Assembly: GCA_013398275.1 (NCBI GenBank)
Contig: VZSE01013522.1
Span: forward strand, 216,680 to 280,679
Direction of reading: 5' to 3'
Length of the DNA stretch: 64,000 bases
Source: Promerops cafer
Lineage: Eukaryota; Chordata; Aves; Passeriformes; Nectariniidae
Both the position numbers and the translations under genes were made by a program. Within the stretch, counting starts at the first letter, position 1. Every line of letters begins with the position of its first letter. Under the pieces are notes generated by a model that was given only the letters and a program-made list of their open reading frames with translations, was not told the origin of the DNA and searched no databases. This document shows, one piece after another, positions 12,689-25,449 of this stretch.

Positions 12689-15600
12689 GGTGTGTTTTCA
12701 CTTTTGGAGAAGTGTTTGTAAATATAATAAATCTTAAAACATGGCTTTGCTGAAGGACTGACATACAGGATGCTTTCCTAATTCTCCCAAGCCTCCATTA
12801 ATCCTGATTAATACCATTAGCATGGCTTATGGGCTGGGGAAAGAGCACGGAATGAATGCATTCTGGTTTGTCAAACAGCTACCTGTTTCACATTCCTATA
12901 AATCAAGCAGGAATGACCATCCATGGCCAAAGTGTTTTAAAGTGGGCACCTCTGCCCTATGGACCACATGTTCCTAAGGCAGTTTTAAATAAGCTGAGTC
13001 AGTGGCTGCTTTTCTGAAAGCTCCATTGGAGAAACTAACTAAACCCCTCCTTCCCATGGCACTACTTTAGAGCAATTAAACTTGACCTCAGGTTCAGTAG
13101 CCAGTCTCAGCTTAGCTCCTTCTGCAATTCCTAAATGACCAGGAAGGTACCACGTGCTGCTCCCTGCTCCTGTGAAATCTGTGAGCACTGGCTGAGGTCT
13201 GATCAGCTTTCTGGGCAGAGTCTGCTTGTTTGGGAGGCTTTGCAGCCTTTCTTCACGAAGACTGAAAGGTGGGGAAATTACCTGGGAGAGAGGATGTTAG
13301 AGTGGTTTTCATGTTCAGGTCCCAGTTTAGGTCTGCGCAGGTTGTAAGCTGTTGCAGCCTGCATTTCCCCGTCAGCAAAGCATTTCAGCACATGCACAAT
13401 TTTATTCATCTGATTGATATTGCTGACTGTGGGACTTACAAAGGTGTAGCTCCATGGTGGTGATACAGACAGGAGCTCTAAAAAAAAATCTGCAGTAAAA
13501 AATCTGCTCCATATATGTGAGCTGAAAGGCGTGAGGGGCAGAAACCCTCTTGCTTTAGATGACAATGTCCAACGTCAGAGGCTGCACTTAAAATTTCAGG
13601 AAAAAAGCAACAATCAGCCCTGGTCAGTCTTTAAATGCTTTAGTAGCTCACAGCCTGGTCATGCACAGCCACATCAGCCAGCACTTGGGTCTGTATGTTC
13701 ATAGTTTTTAGTGACTGGGGTTGTGCCACATCCAGGGAGCCAGCAAGTTGCATGGCCAAGCATACGGCATTTACCGAGCATTTTGTGCAGCTCATCTGCT
13801 TCTCTTACTTGCTGCAAACAGTAACCACCTTCTTGTATCCCTCACATTCAAACTCACATCGATATGGATTTGGAAAATACTGTACTAAATGATTTATTCC
13901 ATCTTTATCCATTTCCTAATAATGTAATGAATTATTGATGGGCACTAGGAAAAAGTAAAAGAAGTAGACTAGTATTTCAACAGCGGCAGTCATTAAAAAA
14001 AGTGAAGTGGAAGGAAAGTGTTTTCCATGCCATCAAATTTTGTACTTTGAAATATTTTCCTATCCAAAACTAGGACGACAATATAAAAACAACTCTCTTC
14101 AAGTACTTTTGCAAACAGAAGTCTGCCCTTAATGCAGAATCTGGCCAATGAACATGTAAAATCTTCTACTGAAAATGAAGGGCAATTCTGAAAATGCCAA
14201 GAATCACTTTGGAAGCATATTCAGAATATTTTCTTTTAAAAATTCAGAAAGAATGGATGTTTTGGCAATTAAAGCAAATCCTTGGGAAACACCTAAAATT
14301 AAAAAATTTAAACTCAAATTCACCCTTTCACTCAGACAAGGTTGATTTTAATGAATCAGCCTCTCCTGTGCCAAGTATGATGAGACTTCTTTCCTGACTC
14401 CACTTCCAAGGGCCACTGTGAAAAGATAAGAAGGAGGCCAAGAAGCCAAACTGCACCTCTTCTTCGGGAAGGAAACCAAGAAAAAATTGTTTAACAATTG
14501 TTACACTGATTGTTAAGGCTCTGCTGATACTAACACTTGGGTAAAGATGAGACCAAACCTTCCTTGAAGCAAGTTGTTAAACACCAAGAAAAACAGCAAA
14601 GGCCATGGTAGAATTGTGGTAACATTTGTGCCCTTGGTGCTTCAGAAACAGAGCAAGGAAAAAAGCACCTCCCCCCAAATAAAAACACCTGCACAGAGGA
14701 TGACATAACAGAAAAAAAAACCCCAAAACCTCCACAGAGGAGGACTCTAAAAATATGCTCAATTACCTGCAACACAATGACAGCAGTTGATTCAATTTGA
14801 GGATTATGGTTTTATTATTTCTCTCTCTCAGTGGGATGTGTACTCTGAACAACAATCTCTGTGTTTTTTTGACAAAGTAGGAAATTCACAATGGGAAAGA
14901 AGAAAGGTAACGAAACCCTGAAGATGTCTTCTTCCTCCCTTTTAAAGCACTGGTAATGAGAAGGAAACTGGTTATAGTCAGAGCTGCCAGGCTATCAGAT
15001 GGAATGAGATTTGAAGGGGAAAAAATTAATGGCATGCTAAATATGTTGTTGAAATGCACTGGGAATAGCTTCACGTTAAGAGGAAAACAGCTTAAAATCA
15101 TGTAAAACGGAGGTCAGGCGTGAGAAGGAATGTGTCTGAAGAGAATTGTGTGCATGCTAAAAGCTGCCCACAAATTCCAAATACACACAGAGAGAACTGA
15201 ACAATAAACTGGTCAAACAAGGTTTTCAGAGGGACAATTATCTACATCCGCAGTTATTTTGGGGTACACTGCATACTTTTTACTTATCACAATCTTGCAT
15301 TCAGTGACATACACAAATATGAGGATGTGGGTCACTACCATTTTTTGCAAAAAAGGAAGAATGTGATAAGAGTAGTCTTGAATTGTTCCGTTAAAAACAT
15401 TGAATACTTTTATCAATTTCAATAATAGTGTCCAATTTCCTTTTATCTCTGCTCTCTGAGGGAATAAGATTTGCACACTCATGTTCTGGACATGTGCATA
15501 AGCACACCAAAATTTTGAAACAGTTGGCTAATTTTAACTGTGTTTGACAGAGGAATGCTTCTTAAAGTTATAAAGGTCCTAAAGGCTTTCAGAGGAAAGG

Positions 15601-17854
15601 GAAAGGCTGCAGTGTGCCCTGATACCTTAGTGCTGAATTCTCATGGGATCTCAGAGTGGAGGCATGAACATATAAAATTAAATCTGCTTCTCAGAGTACA
15701 TGAAATTGCTTGCTTGAACACTACAGTAAATTATAACAACAACAAAAAAATCACTTTTAAACCACCAAAGTTGGAAGGCTCCTTTTTAACCAAGTCACCA
15801 TCAAAATTTCAAAGACTAATTTATAGTAATTGATCTGTGGGATGCCAACAGAGGCTACTTCAAGGATGGCATCACAGCACAATTATCTTACATGGGTGGC
15901 TTGAAAAATCAGCCTCTAAATACCCAGTCCTTGAAAGAAGAAAGTTACAAATGCATCTCCAGCTGAAATCCCTTATAAGTTTCTGAATGGTGCAGGCCCT
16001 CACTGCACAGTGAATCAACCAATAAAGGACACTCAGGGGGAAGAGCAACTGAGGGAGTGGTCCAGGGGAAGAGGAATCTCACTTGCACCACCATGAACGT
16101 GTGTTCAGGGACCGAGGCAAAGACCAAACAGGAGAGATAATTTGTAGGTGTAAATTTTAATTAGCTGGAGAAAGAGCCCCAGCGGTGTTGCCCAAGGAGA
16201 AACTTCTGTCACCAGAGAAACTGAGAAGTAGTACTGGAACCCAGCAGTCCCAGGAAAATGGCATTTTGAAATCACAGCCTCTGAGAACTTGACTTCTAGG
16301 AACAAGGAGATAAAAAACAGCTGATGAAAGGACCGGGGATGGCATTTGATTTCTAAGTTACAGGAAAGAAATCTGATGTAAAAGTTTGTTTTACATGAAT
16401 TTGATCCCAGTGTCATTAGAATCCAGAGGCTGTAGGGCCACTAGATGATTCCAGAGAATATTCTGATGGCTTCCCATCTGAGGGAAGAAAATGAAAAATA
16501 TTTAAGGCATTTCCATGAAAAGTTCCAGAGTGGCATTATCCAAGAAAAAGACTTTCCATATTAAAAAAAGCTTCCATCTTTAGTATTTCTTATTTACTCA
16601 GCAGGTTAACAAGGTGGAGAGCTAAAGAAATTTTTATTTAAGAGAAGGTCTTTTGGAAAAGAAGGTCCTGTGCAGCTTGAAGTTTTCTCAAGTCAAAAAT
16701 CCACTTCCCTTAATCTAAAGGGTCAATGTTCTGGTCTCTACATAGTGTTGTAAAATATCTTGGCCAGCTGGAGTGCCTACTATGTAGCCCATAGTCTCAG
16801 ACAAGCCTGTTCTCTTTAAATTGTATTTACATGGATTTTCTTTCTGGTTTTCTATTTGTTACACTGTGTTAAATAAATCTGGCTTTATTCAAGATAATTT
16901 GGATTTATTGATTATTACTGGGGACAATTACTCTGAGTGATGTCCCAGGGGAAGAAAATGAACCTCTGGCGAGGGGCATGGTGGTTAAGGAACTGTCACA
17001 CTCGGTTAAAGGCACAGCAGCTCTCTCATAGAGAAATAAAAGGATATTCTGGCAGTGCTCAGTGCACAGACCATCTGACTGGTGACTAAAATATGCACCA
17101 TGTACTCAGCAGCTCATAAGGGATTTTTCATTTCAATATCACTGCATTAGAGGCCATCTGGAGTCACCCCTGTGTCCGGCCTGCTCTGTGTTCAAATCCA
17201 CCACTGAGGCCCAACCACCAGGGCCCCAGGTGCTAAATGCCAAAAATTGAACCAACTTTAGAATTTTTAGCTGAATACACATCTAGGTGATGTCTTCATG
17301 GCCTCTAGATGGCTGATATGATGGAAAAATACCAGTTCTTAAGCTCTTTTGTCTTCATAAGATGTACTGCCTTGTTGTACTTTGTATAGAAAAGACAAAG
17401 AGGGTTAAAGAGAAGAACATCTTAATATTGTTTGAACTTACACTTCTTGAAAAGGCAATGATAAAATTCCCTTTGACACGAAAAGAGTAATGTTGTCACA
17501 AAAGCAAACGACAAAGCCACATAGTCCAAGTCCTCTGGAGTCTCAGTTCTTGATTTTAAAAGTTCATTCAATTGCTGTTTGTCTCCATTTACATGAAAAT
17601 CCTTGCAGCTACAGCTGTGGTTTGCAGCAGATATGTCATTGCTGCACTGTGTTTGCCTCAGGTCTGTACAGCTGATGTCTCTGGGAGCAGAGAGGAGCAC
17701 AGGGATATCTCAGCCACATCCCTGGGTGGGATAAATGCAACATCCCAGTGATGCTCCCCAGCTCCCTGTGAGTGTGATGTGTTGTCACCTCCACAGAGGG
17801 ACTCCCAGGCACAAACTGGATGGTGTTGCTACACACATCTTAAGGATTTTATCC
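12689..17854. other. AT-leaning non-coding DNA, nothing recognised
   Basis: No coding exon, RNA gene or repeat family recognised across this 5 kb. Open frames up to 103 codons (minus strand 16105-16416) show no known domain and overlap others. AT-rich stretches near 14230-14320 and 16850-16930 are the most biased. Confidence 0.5.
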
Positions 17855-17878
17855 TTTTTTTTTTTTTTTTTTTTTTTT
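17855..17878. repeat. Poly-T tract (24 bp)
   Basis: Uninterrupted run of 24 T followed by AA. It could be the tail of a minus-strand retroposed copy, but the flanks carry no recognisable retroposon body. Confidence 0.95.
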
Positions 17879-20800
17879 AAATTATTGGAAGGAAAACATA
17901 GGGGGAAGAGAAAGGATTCTGAGAGAGGCAGTGTCCCTTTTCTAGAGCCTGATGGATAGAAAGAAATGCTGCTATTCAGGAAATTGGAATGGGAATAAGA
18001 GGAGATTTCCATTCATCTTTGATCAGCCCATTACAAATTTGCACTTGCGTAAGTCCTGCAAGCAAATAGCAGAAACCTAAAATGGGATCAGACAAACCTG
18101 CATGTGCTGACACATCTCTGCACTGGTGTGGCTGCTCAGAGACCAGGGAGAGTAAATGGGGGTGGGAGTAGAGAGGGATTATTTTAGCATTCTCTCTCTC
18201 TGGGGTTGAATATTTGTGCCTGTCCCTGCTCATTTGCCTCTAGCAGAGTCAGTGGACAAGGAGAGAGATCATGAGGATTTACAGCTGTTTGAAGGGGAAA
18301 AAGAATCAGGGCAAAGGCAGAGCTGTTCACACACTCCTGGGGACTATTTTTTTCTCTTTGTTTTGATTCTTTACTTAAGAGTTCATCAATGTTTAAATAC
18401 ACAGAGAGCCCTTTCTCATAGGACAACAGCGGCTGTGAAGAAGAAGAGGAAAAAAGCACTTTTATTTCAGATGTTATCTCCAAGCAGTGTATAAGATTTA
18501 CACTGAGTCACTGGCTGGATTGTTGAAAGTGCTTCATTTAGTCTGTGCTCAAAACCATGCAGGCTTCAGCACAGCTTTAGCATGTCCTTGTCTCTCAAGG
18601 CAAGGACACTCAGGAATACAGACCTAAAAACAGAAATAAAAATTAGGTAAAACCTTTGTGATTTCTTCACTTTCTTACAAGAATTTTGGTAGTCACTGTG
18701 ATCACACACATTCTTCTAATCTTAGGACATCAGAAAAGCTCATTGCTCTCTGAAGAAACTGCAGAGCTTTATGAAGCACTTACTTATCTACTTTTATTTA
18801 TTTTATTACTTATTCCCAACCACCCATTTATCTCAGTTAGTCACATTATATTCAGCCTGGTAGCATCAAAATGCCTCATAGTCTTTAAAGTATTTATCCT
18901 GACTCTTCCTTATCATTAATATATTGCTTTTCTCATGCAAATAAAGTACTTTTCTGCCCTTGATAAGACGAGGGACTTGAGGCCATGGTTTGAATATTCA
19001 CCTGTAGTGGCCCAGGTTCACCTACAGTGATGTGAAAATATTGCTTCACTTCATTTCCACCTTGCTGCAAATCTCCACTTGGCACGGCAGACTGACAAAG
19101 CAGGTGTACTCCAGGACATTACTACCTGAAAACTGAAAGCAAAATTCCATGTAACCAGCCATTTTCATGTTTCATTTTCATCCTTCTTATGAGAACTTTA
19201 AATAACAGGTAAATAAATATCTCTGAATTTCTCCACTAAGTAAGCAAGTTAAGAAGCCTCTAACAAAGGTGAAAACAGAACAGACTCTAAACCTTGTCTT
19301 CCACCTTGCACCTTGTTCATTTCATTGTGTTTTCCACATAAGTAGACAGGTATATCTGTTGATTTTAAGATAGATGTTTTCCATGTGTTTTTTTTCTTCC
19401 TGGTTTTATCTTAGGGAAAAAACCCAAAACACATATCATTCTTTATTCAGCATTCAGGAAGAGGTATTTCACTTAACTGGAAAAGGAGCAAATTTAGGAT
19501 GAAAATGGGGGAAACATTAATCAAAAACACAGGGAGTGGCTGTTTTCTTGGAAAGTTTGCCACACTTGTGCTGAGTTTCAAACCCAAGTCCAGGAAACAG
19601 AGATCCTGCAGCGATTGCAAAAGGTGCTGGAAGTGCTCTGACATGGCAAAACCCAGGACAAGGCAGACACACACCCATGGCACAACAAAATCTCTTTTAA
19701 GCAATAAACCAGAATAGTAAATTTTCAGCATTTCTTCTTCTATCCCCAGGCAAGGGAAACAATCTTCATTATACTGAGGAGTAAATAGAGGCAATCTCAA
19801 GGAGACCTTTTACAGAAGCAGCAGAAAAGGGTTGTGAAAAGCAGGGCTGGGATTCTGCACTTTTGGGACTGGGGAAAAGACTCGGTTCAGCAAGAGGGAA
19901 AGCAGCAATACCCTTATCTGAGCTCTCCTGTTTCTGGGCTGCAGGGAAAGTGTTATTTCTCCTTCACCAAATGAGTCTGAAGTCTCACATAGGGCATCTT
20001 CAACTGTGCCCCAGCAGAGAGCAGGTAGAGTGCAAGGCAGAGATGGACCTGCTGGAGCAAATCCAGAGCAGACCGTGGGGATGCTCTGAGGCCTGGAGCC
20101 TCTCTTCTCTGAGGAAGGGCCGAGGGAAACCTGAAATCTTTCCACCACCACTGTATTCCCCACCTTCTCTTGGACTGTATATGGAAATGTGGACCATTAA
20201 CAATACCACGTGTCAGAAGAGACCCAGCAGTGTCAGAATTCTAAAAAAGGGCCTAATGAAGGACAAAGAGATGCTGCAAGTGCAGAAATGCTACCCCTGA
20301 GTTATGAAGTCCCTGCAGTACAGCCTGCCTGGCCTTCAGCTCCTGATGTCCACCAGCAGTGGCACAGCCCAGGCACCCCAGCCCCTGACACACCAGTGTG
20401 GGGTTTCCTTACCCTACTATTTATTGCATAGAGCACAGACACAAAGAGGCATTCCCACCAGAGCCACCCTTCCAAAGTGTCTGCCTGTGCAGATCCAGCA
20501 ATGATCTGAGCCTCATCCCTGGTATTTTATTTCAAGTGTCTTTTCTGTAGCTCCTTCCTCTGTAGGTTAATGAAGACTTAAGCACTCCGTCTCAGCAGCA
20601 CTGATGTAAAACGGCTGCTTATTGCCTGTTCCATCTCACTGACTTTTATTGTGATACTTAAACCAAAATGGTGAACTATTACACTTCATAGCCTGAAAAT
20701 AAAAGCAGAATGTTAAAAAGCAGAGGCTATAACCTCTGATCCAGTCAAAATTGCTCTAAACATCTAAGGCTCATAATCTTGAGACAACTCAGCTCCATGG

Positions 20801-20884
20801 GGACAGGGAAAGGCATGGATTATCATCCACAGCATAGGAGGGACTTTATTTGTAATATTACAACTTTTATTCTTGCCATGCTCA
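17879..20884. other. Non-coding DNA, nothing recognised
   Basis: No gene or repeat family recognised. The frames near 19810-20300 (117 and 145 codons on opposite strands) overlap each other and have no recognised domain, so I regard both as chance. Confidence 0.5.
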
Positions 20885-21000
20885 AAGATAACAGGAGAAA
20901 TCCTGAGACAGGGTGTGAAACAGCTCAGCTCCATTGACTCCAGTGGAGCTAATCCAGTTTACACCAGGGGGAATTTAGCCCATTTGCTAGAAGGCTTGAA
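20885..21000 (+). repeat. Ancient amniote interspersed repeat relic
   Basis: The run 'gctccattgactccagtgga' (about 20928-20947) followed by 'gctaatccagtttacaccag' matches a sequence type that recurs in reptile and bird genomes (a 'ccattgacttcaatggag' core followed by 'gatttacaccagctgaggat'). The core is itself nearly self-complementary. I cannot name the family with certainty. Confidence 0.42.
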
Positions 21001-23104
21001 TAATCTGCAGCAAATAGGAGATAATGGTTCTCCCTTTTTTGGACCACATTAAGAAGCCACTGAGGTGATGGCAGCCAATTTTCACTGTTTCCAAAGGCCC
21101 ACCTCTTCTGCAAATCATTACAACTACAAACACTGCATTTCCAATTCTGCACTTTACAGGAGCCACTTGGGCAGTACAAAATCCATTTTTAGAGCCAGGA
21201 GGTCCTGGGGTCAGATCCACAGTGGCTTGGGCACAGGAATCAAATAGGAGAAGGGAGAGGGTTGGCCCTCAGTCACAATTTCAACTTCCTGATCTTGGGG
21301 AAGGCCAGAGGCCAGTTGAACCTGGCTCAGCTTTAGAGGAGGGAAGGGACTGCTTTTTGCTGTAACCTCACTCCTTACACACACACAAGTATGTTCTGTT
21401 AATTTTGAAATAACATTGTTTTTAAGGGCCTACCTTAAATATATCCAAGTTAGCCAGGGTGGATTTAAGTTCCATATTCCTACACACTTCCCACCCAGGC
21501 AGTGGAAAAGCATTGTTGAACCAAAACAGCCTGGGTGGACACCTTCAGTAACACAAATTTACCAAGTGGTTACACATTTCTTATGGAGAACCCCAGTGGG
21601 TAAAGGTGACATTACCCAGAATTTCTGCTATTACACAGAGTGAAAATTCAACATGGTTAAGTTGCAGAGATGGAATAGTTTGAGGGATTCCTGCTTTGGC
21701 CCAAAGCATGTTAAATTGGTGTACTCTGACAAAAAGAGCCTGTTCTTGTGGAACCTGTAGCCACTTCAGAGCTTGTCTTTCTGCTTTTGGTTTCCTCTCT
21801 GGTGAATCTGAGCAGGTTGCTGAAAGCCCATACCTTTGAGGGAACTAGAAAAGAGAAAAGGCTCATAAAATGATCTGCAAAATAAACCTGACAGCCATTC
21901 AGGAGGTCTCTGTTCCCCTAAAACAAGTCTACTAAAACAGGGAGGTGTTTGGGATTGGAGCAAAGTCCTAAGGACCTCTCCTAGATCATGGCCAGGACCC
22001 TGGAGTGACAACAGAGTGGCTCCCATAGAGAACATCTCTGCAAGAAACCCTGGATTAATGGGGCACTGGGAATTTATCCAGCACTAAGTAAAATAACAGA
22101 GATAAGATTTTTTAAGTGACTCACTCTTTGGAGAGTCTTTTGGGGTACACAAGTCAAGAAACCTCAATCTGTTAAGGAACACAGGAGGGACCCAACTTCC
22201 AAGAAGAAGCAGATTTAAGGATAACAGATTTACATATCAGGTTCTTTAAAAGCTGCTTCAAGGTAGGAAATAAAAATAAAATGATGCAAAATAGGTACTA
22301 CCAAGGCAACCTACAGTCTATATCTGCTACTGAAAAATCTTTTTTAAGATCAGCAGAATCCAAAGCAATTCACTCCTGCACATAGAAGATCTGAGGAAGT
22401 TCTTACTAGAGGAAGCTGAAGGTGCAGAGGGCTTGAAGGTGTTCAAAGAGGGGTTGAAAACCTCTTGGACAAAAAAAAAAGCCTTGAGGTTTCTTAGAAA
22501 TACATGCTCAACAATTAAAAAGAAAAGAAAAAAAATTAATAAAGAAATGAAGCTCTTTAGTGTAGAAAAAGATAACATTTATAGCTAAAGAAGCACCTGA
22601 GTCATCAGATCCTGAGAGAGTTCTGTGGGGAAGTATCTCCCTATGTCTGATCAGTTCTCCCATGCTCCCTTAAACTCCTGCCATCCATCCACTTTAAAGG
22701 AGAGGATATGGGGCTAAGAAAGCCTTGGTCTTAATCAGTGCAGATGATTTTCTATCCTAATGTTCATATGTCTGAACACCTTTATGGAGGTAAGGATTTA
22801 TAGAGCTCCTGATAACTGTGAAGATGGCACTGGTCTGTACCTGGTAATTTCTTTCTACACTTTGCAATGGTCACAGGTTTTCTCTACTTTGAAAAGAAAC
22901 AAGATTTTAAGGGACTCAGTCCAGCAACCCAGCCCCTCAAATGCAGGAAAAAAAAAAAAAAAAGACTTTGGAAATACCTAAAAATAGAGGCCATTAAGGA
23001 AATAAAGTAGTTTGATATAACGTAGTAGCAGCTTTACTTCTATGAAACAGCAAAGCCAAGAGAGATCTAACTAATGCATCACAGCTCTGTAGCTCCCATT
23101 CCCA
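21001..23104. other. Non-coding DNA, nothing recognised
   Basis: AT-leaning sequence with short A-runs (about 22471-22481, 22949-22964). No protein-like frame, RNA gene or identifiable repeat was found. Confidence 0.5.
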
Positions 23105-23290
23105 GGAACTGATCACCCCCAAATCTTCACAGCATCCCCAGGGGACAGGGGAGCACTATTATGTCCTTTTTCAGAACCAGGGGAGCAAAGCACAAGTAGA
23201 ATAAGCCATTTACCCAAGGTCCCACAGGAAGCCTGCAGTGCACTGCAGCATTAAAACTGAGACTCCTTATTCCTGGACAAGCCCTGGTGC
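23105..23290 (+). repeat. MIR/CORE-SINE-like ancient repeat relic
   Basis: Segments occur in MIR order: 'cactattatgtcctttttca' (place of 'attatccccattttaca'), then 'taagccatttacccaaggtc' and 'ccacaggaag' (place of 'aagtgacttgcccaaggtcacacagc'), then 'aaaactgagactccttattc' (place of 'gaacccaggtctcctgactc'). This is the best preserved of the MIR-like relics in the window. It lies directly beside a candidate conserved element. Confidence 0.58.
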
Positions 23291-23486
23291 CCTGAGTCCA
23301 GCTCAGCCCTGGCTGAGTTGCTTGGCTTCCCCCTCCTTGGAGGCACCCCCGGCTGCGCCGAGCGTATTGTGACCTGCTGCCTCTCCAGCCACAGCTCAAA
23401 GCCAAGGGAATTCAGTTCCCCTCTTGAAATCCACTCTCTCTCTCTCATGATAATGAGCACTTTAATCCATCAGGAAAATGTAGAGC

Positions 23487-23955
23487 TTCTTGGCGCCGCT
23501 TTTTATTCCCGATCTGTGTTTTCTCTCTCTCTCTTTTAGGTTAATTTATCTGATTACATGCAATGCACTGCGGCCGTGTTAAGGTACCAGTCGAGTTTCC
23601 ACTTGGAGGCTTGGAGGAAAGATTACCATTAAAACGTGACTTCCATCCACTCAGCTGAAATTACTATTGATTGCCAAAGAAAAATATTTGTGCTGTGAAG
23701 CTGGGAGCTATGATGTTGAACCGTATTAACATAATGTTAGCATAGCTACGGGTGTTTAGTGGCACGCAATCAGATTTGAAATGAACGTTGATTATAGATT
23801 GAGATTAATGTTCACATATTCATAGGAACACAATGAAAAGAGCAATTTCCTTTCTACTACAGATCAATGGTTTCCCCATTCAATTATACAGCTGTAATAA
23901 TTGCATTATGCGGAAATATTTCTTAATGGCTTATTTCATTCTTTCTGTTTGCCCA
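23487..23955. promoter_or_regulatory. Candidate conserved non-coding element (enhancer-like)
   Basis: A 450-bp block with the texture of vertebrate developmental CNEs. It has AT-rich, non-repetitive sequence with retained CpGs near its left end (about 23492-23590), no long homopolymers, and dense homeodomain/POU-like words (attaca, atgcaat, gattat, attaatg). It carries no long open frame and is bounded on the right by a (GT)n repeat. A T/C tract ending in TTTTAG at about 23522-23539 looks like a splice acceptor, but no coding exon follows. The call is by composition only; conservation was not tested. Confidence 0.5.
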
Positions 23956-23956
23956 T

Positions 23957-23962
<6 letters not shown>

Positions 23963-24009
<47 letters not shown>
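23963..24009. repeat. (GT)n microsatellite
   Basis: About 23 uninterrupted GT units. Length and purity suggest it is polymorphic. An alternating purine-pyrimidine tract of this length can adopt Z-DNA; that is general knowledge, not something shown here. Confidence 0.98.
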
Positions 24010-24010
<1 letters not shown>

Positions 24011-25300
24011 CAGACAGAAAGCTCTTGTGGACTTGTACTCATGCATGCATGTGTGAAATCTTTTGTTGGTGGCACTTGCCAAAGCCTGCATCCAATGCAA
24101 AATACTTTAATTACTAGTGCAAATGCATAATCTTTGGCTGAGCTAATAATCTCTTGGCGTCTTCCCACTATTCTCTTTATTCCCCAACAGAGCCCTCAGA
24201 TTCCTCTGCTTGTTTAAGGTTTAACAGCTGGATCCCTCTGCACAGCAGCAGTGATCTGTGTGTGGCTCTGAATCCCCAGTGCTGCCCGAAACAGCTCCAT
24301 CACAGCCAGAGACACCTTACTGGGTTCATGCTGCTGTGTCCCACTGGTTTAGCACTAACTGAAGCTGGAGTTTTGGGAGCACTGCAGTCTGGGACAGCAG
24401 AAACTCCTTGTTTTCTTACTGCTGTCCAACCACTCATAGCAGAAACAAAAGAGTAGTTAAGCAAAATAATTTCCTATGAGCTTCCAACTTTGTTCTTATC
24501 ACTCAGGGTTTTGCATTCAAATTAAAAATTAGGCCTTTAATAATGAAGGAACATCTGCAGAAACAGGAAACAACTACTAGACATCCTATTTTATCTTACA
24601 GTCATGGCAAGACAGGACACCTTCCGAAGTGAAATCTGGTAGCGAATGGAGACTAACCTCAAAAGCACCTGAGGGATGAGGGTAGAAGAACCTTCTCTTT
24701 CTATTTTAGTGCAATGCTGCTTGAGGAGGCTCTGTTCTCATTTTCATCAGAAATAAAAGTTCCCATTTATTCTCTCTTTTAAGGAAAGCATATTAGCTCA
24801 GATGTACTCTCCTTCTAGGAAGGGACCACCTTTGCTTTCCTAGTTTGGTAGTCAGCAGCCTAGAGGAGAAGAACACATCTTACATCTTACAAGATGCACC
24901 TTCATGAAGGGGTTCATATTGTAGCATGAAAGAAGTTTCCCACAGGAAAAAGCCACATCCTTCAGAGAAAGTCAAGCTGTAAGAAAAGAAAAGAATAATA
25001 TCAGAAGCTGATGGAGCAGCTTACAGTACATTACTTGGCTCAGCTTTAGGGGATGTCCTGTCGTTGGACCTTTTGGCTTCAGATGAGTCGAAAACATCCC
25101 TGCAGAGATGTTTTGCTGGACAGCAGTACTGCCTGCAAGGCGTGTGCAGAAGCACATTCTCCAAGCCACCTCTCAATAGAAGCCTGCAACATTTCCAAGC
25201 TCTGTACCAGACACATCACCGTATTGCTGGCAATGGTCAAAACTAACAGGACAATAAAAAAATTCCCAAGGCACACTTGAGCAGTGCATTTCAGAGGTTG
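24010..25300. other. Non-coding DNA
   Basis: Nothing recognised apart from a short ATGCATGCATG motif just right of the microsatellite (about 24042-24050). The frames are short and domain-free. Confidence 0.5.
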
Positions 25301-25449
25301 CTCAGCTTCGAAGCTGAGGGTGTTCTGGTTGTACACCATTTCTGCTGACTCTGCTCTTGGCATCACCAGGAGTTTTGAGAAGTTGTACCAGTTGTCATGT
25401 GAGAGCTGCACCACGTATTGAAACTGACTTGACTTCCCCAGGAGAGTTC
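25079..25449 (-). other. Unrecognised minus-strand open frame with one hydrophobic segment (doubtful)
   Basis: On the minus strand an open frame of about 120 codons runs leftward from a stop near 25447. Its first listed start, at 25414, is GTG rather than ATG. It contains a hydrophobic stretch FFIVLLVLTIASNTVMCLV (roughly residues 52-70 of the 111-residue form) preceded by a mixed, fairly protein-like segment. It ends after a cysteine-containing tail. I recognise no family. It could be a pseudogene fragment, an exon or chance. No strong GT donor is seen; an AG acceptor-like site lies near 25427. The 18-bp palindrome at 25301-25318 lies inside it. Confidence 0.15.
25301..25318. repeat. Perfect 18-bp palindrome
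   Basis: CTCAGCTTCGAAGCTGAG is identical to its reverse complement. It is centred on TTCGAA and contains a CpG in CpG-poor surroundings. It could bind a dimeric protein, but no specific factor is implied. Confidence 0.9.

Noticed and set aside
12427..12753. 108-codon plus-strand frame through the poly-T
   Set aside because: It crosses the N gap and a homopolymer; the phenylalanine run is an artefact.
17190..17215. 'gttcaaatcc' word suggesting a tRNA T-loop
   Set aside because: No matching tRNA arms or A box nearby; the word alone is common.
17855..17878. Poly-T as tail of a minus-strand processed pseudogene
   Set aside because: No gene-like sequence or target-site duplication is visible beside the tract.
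21180..21225. tRNA-like B-box resemblance (gtcctggggtcagatccaca)
   Set aside because: No upstream A box, cloverleaf or CCA-compatible acceptor stem could be formed by eye.
23833..24117. 94-codon frame rich in Cys-Val repeats (and its His-Thr counterpart on the other strand)
   Set aside because: It simply translates the (GT)n microsatellite.
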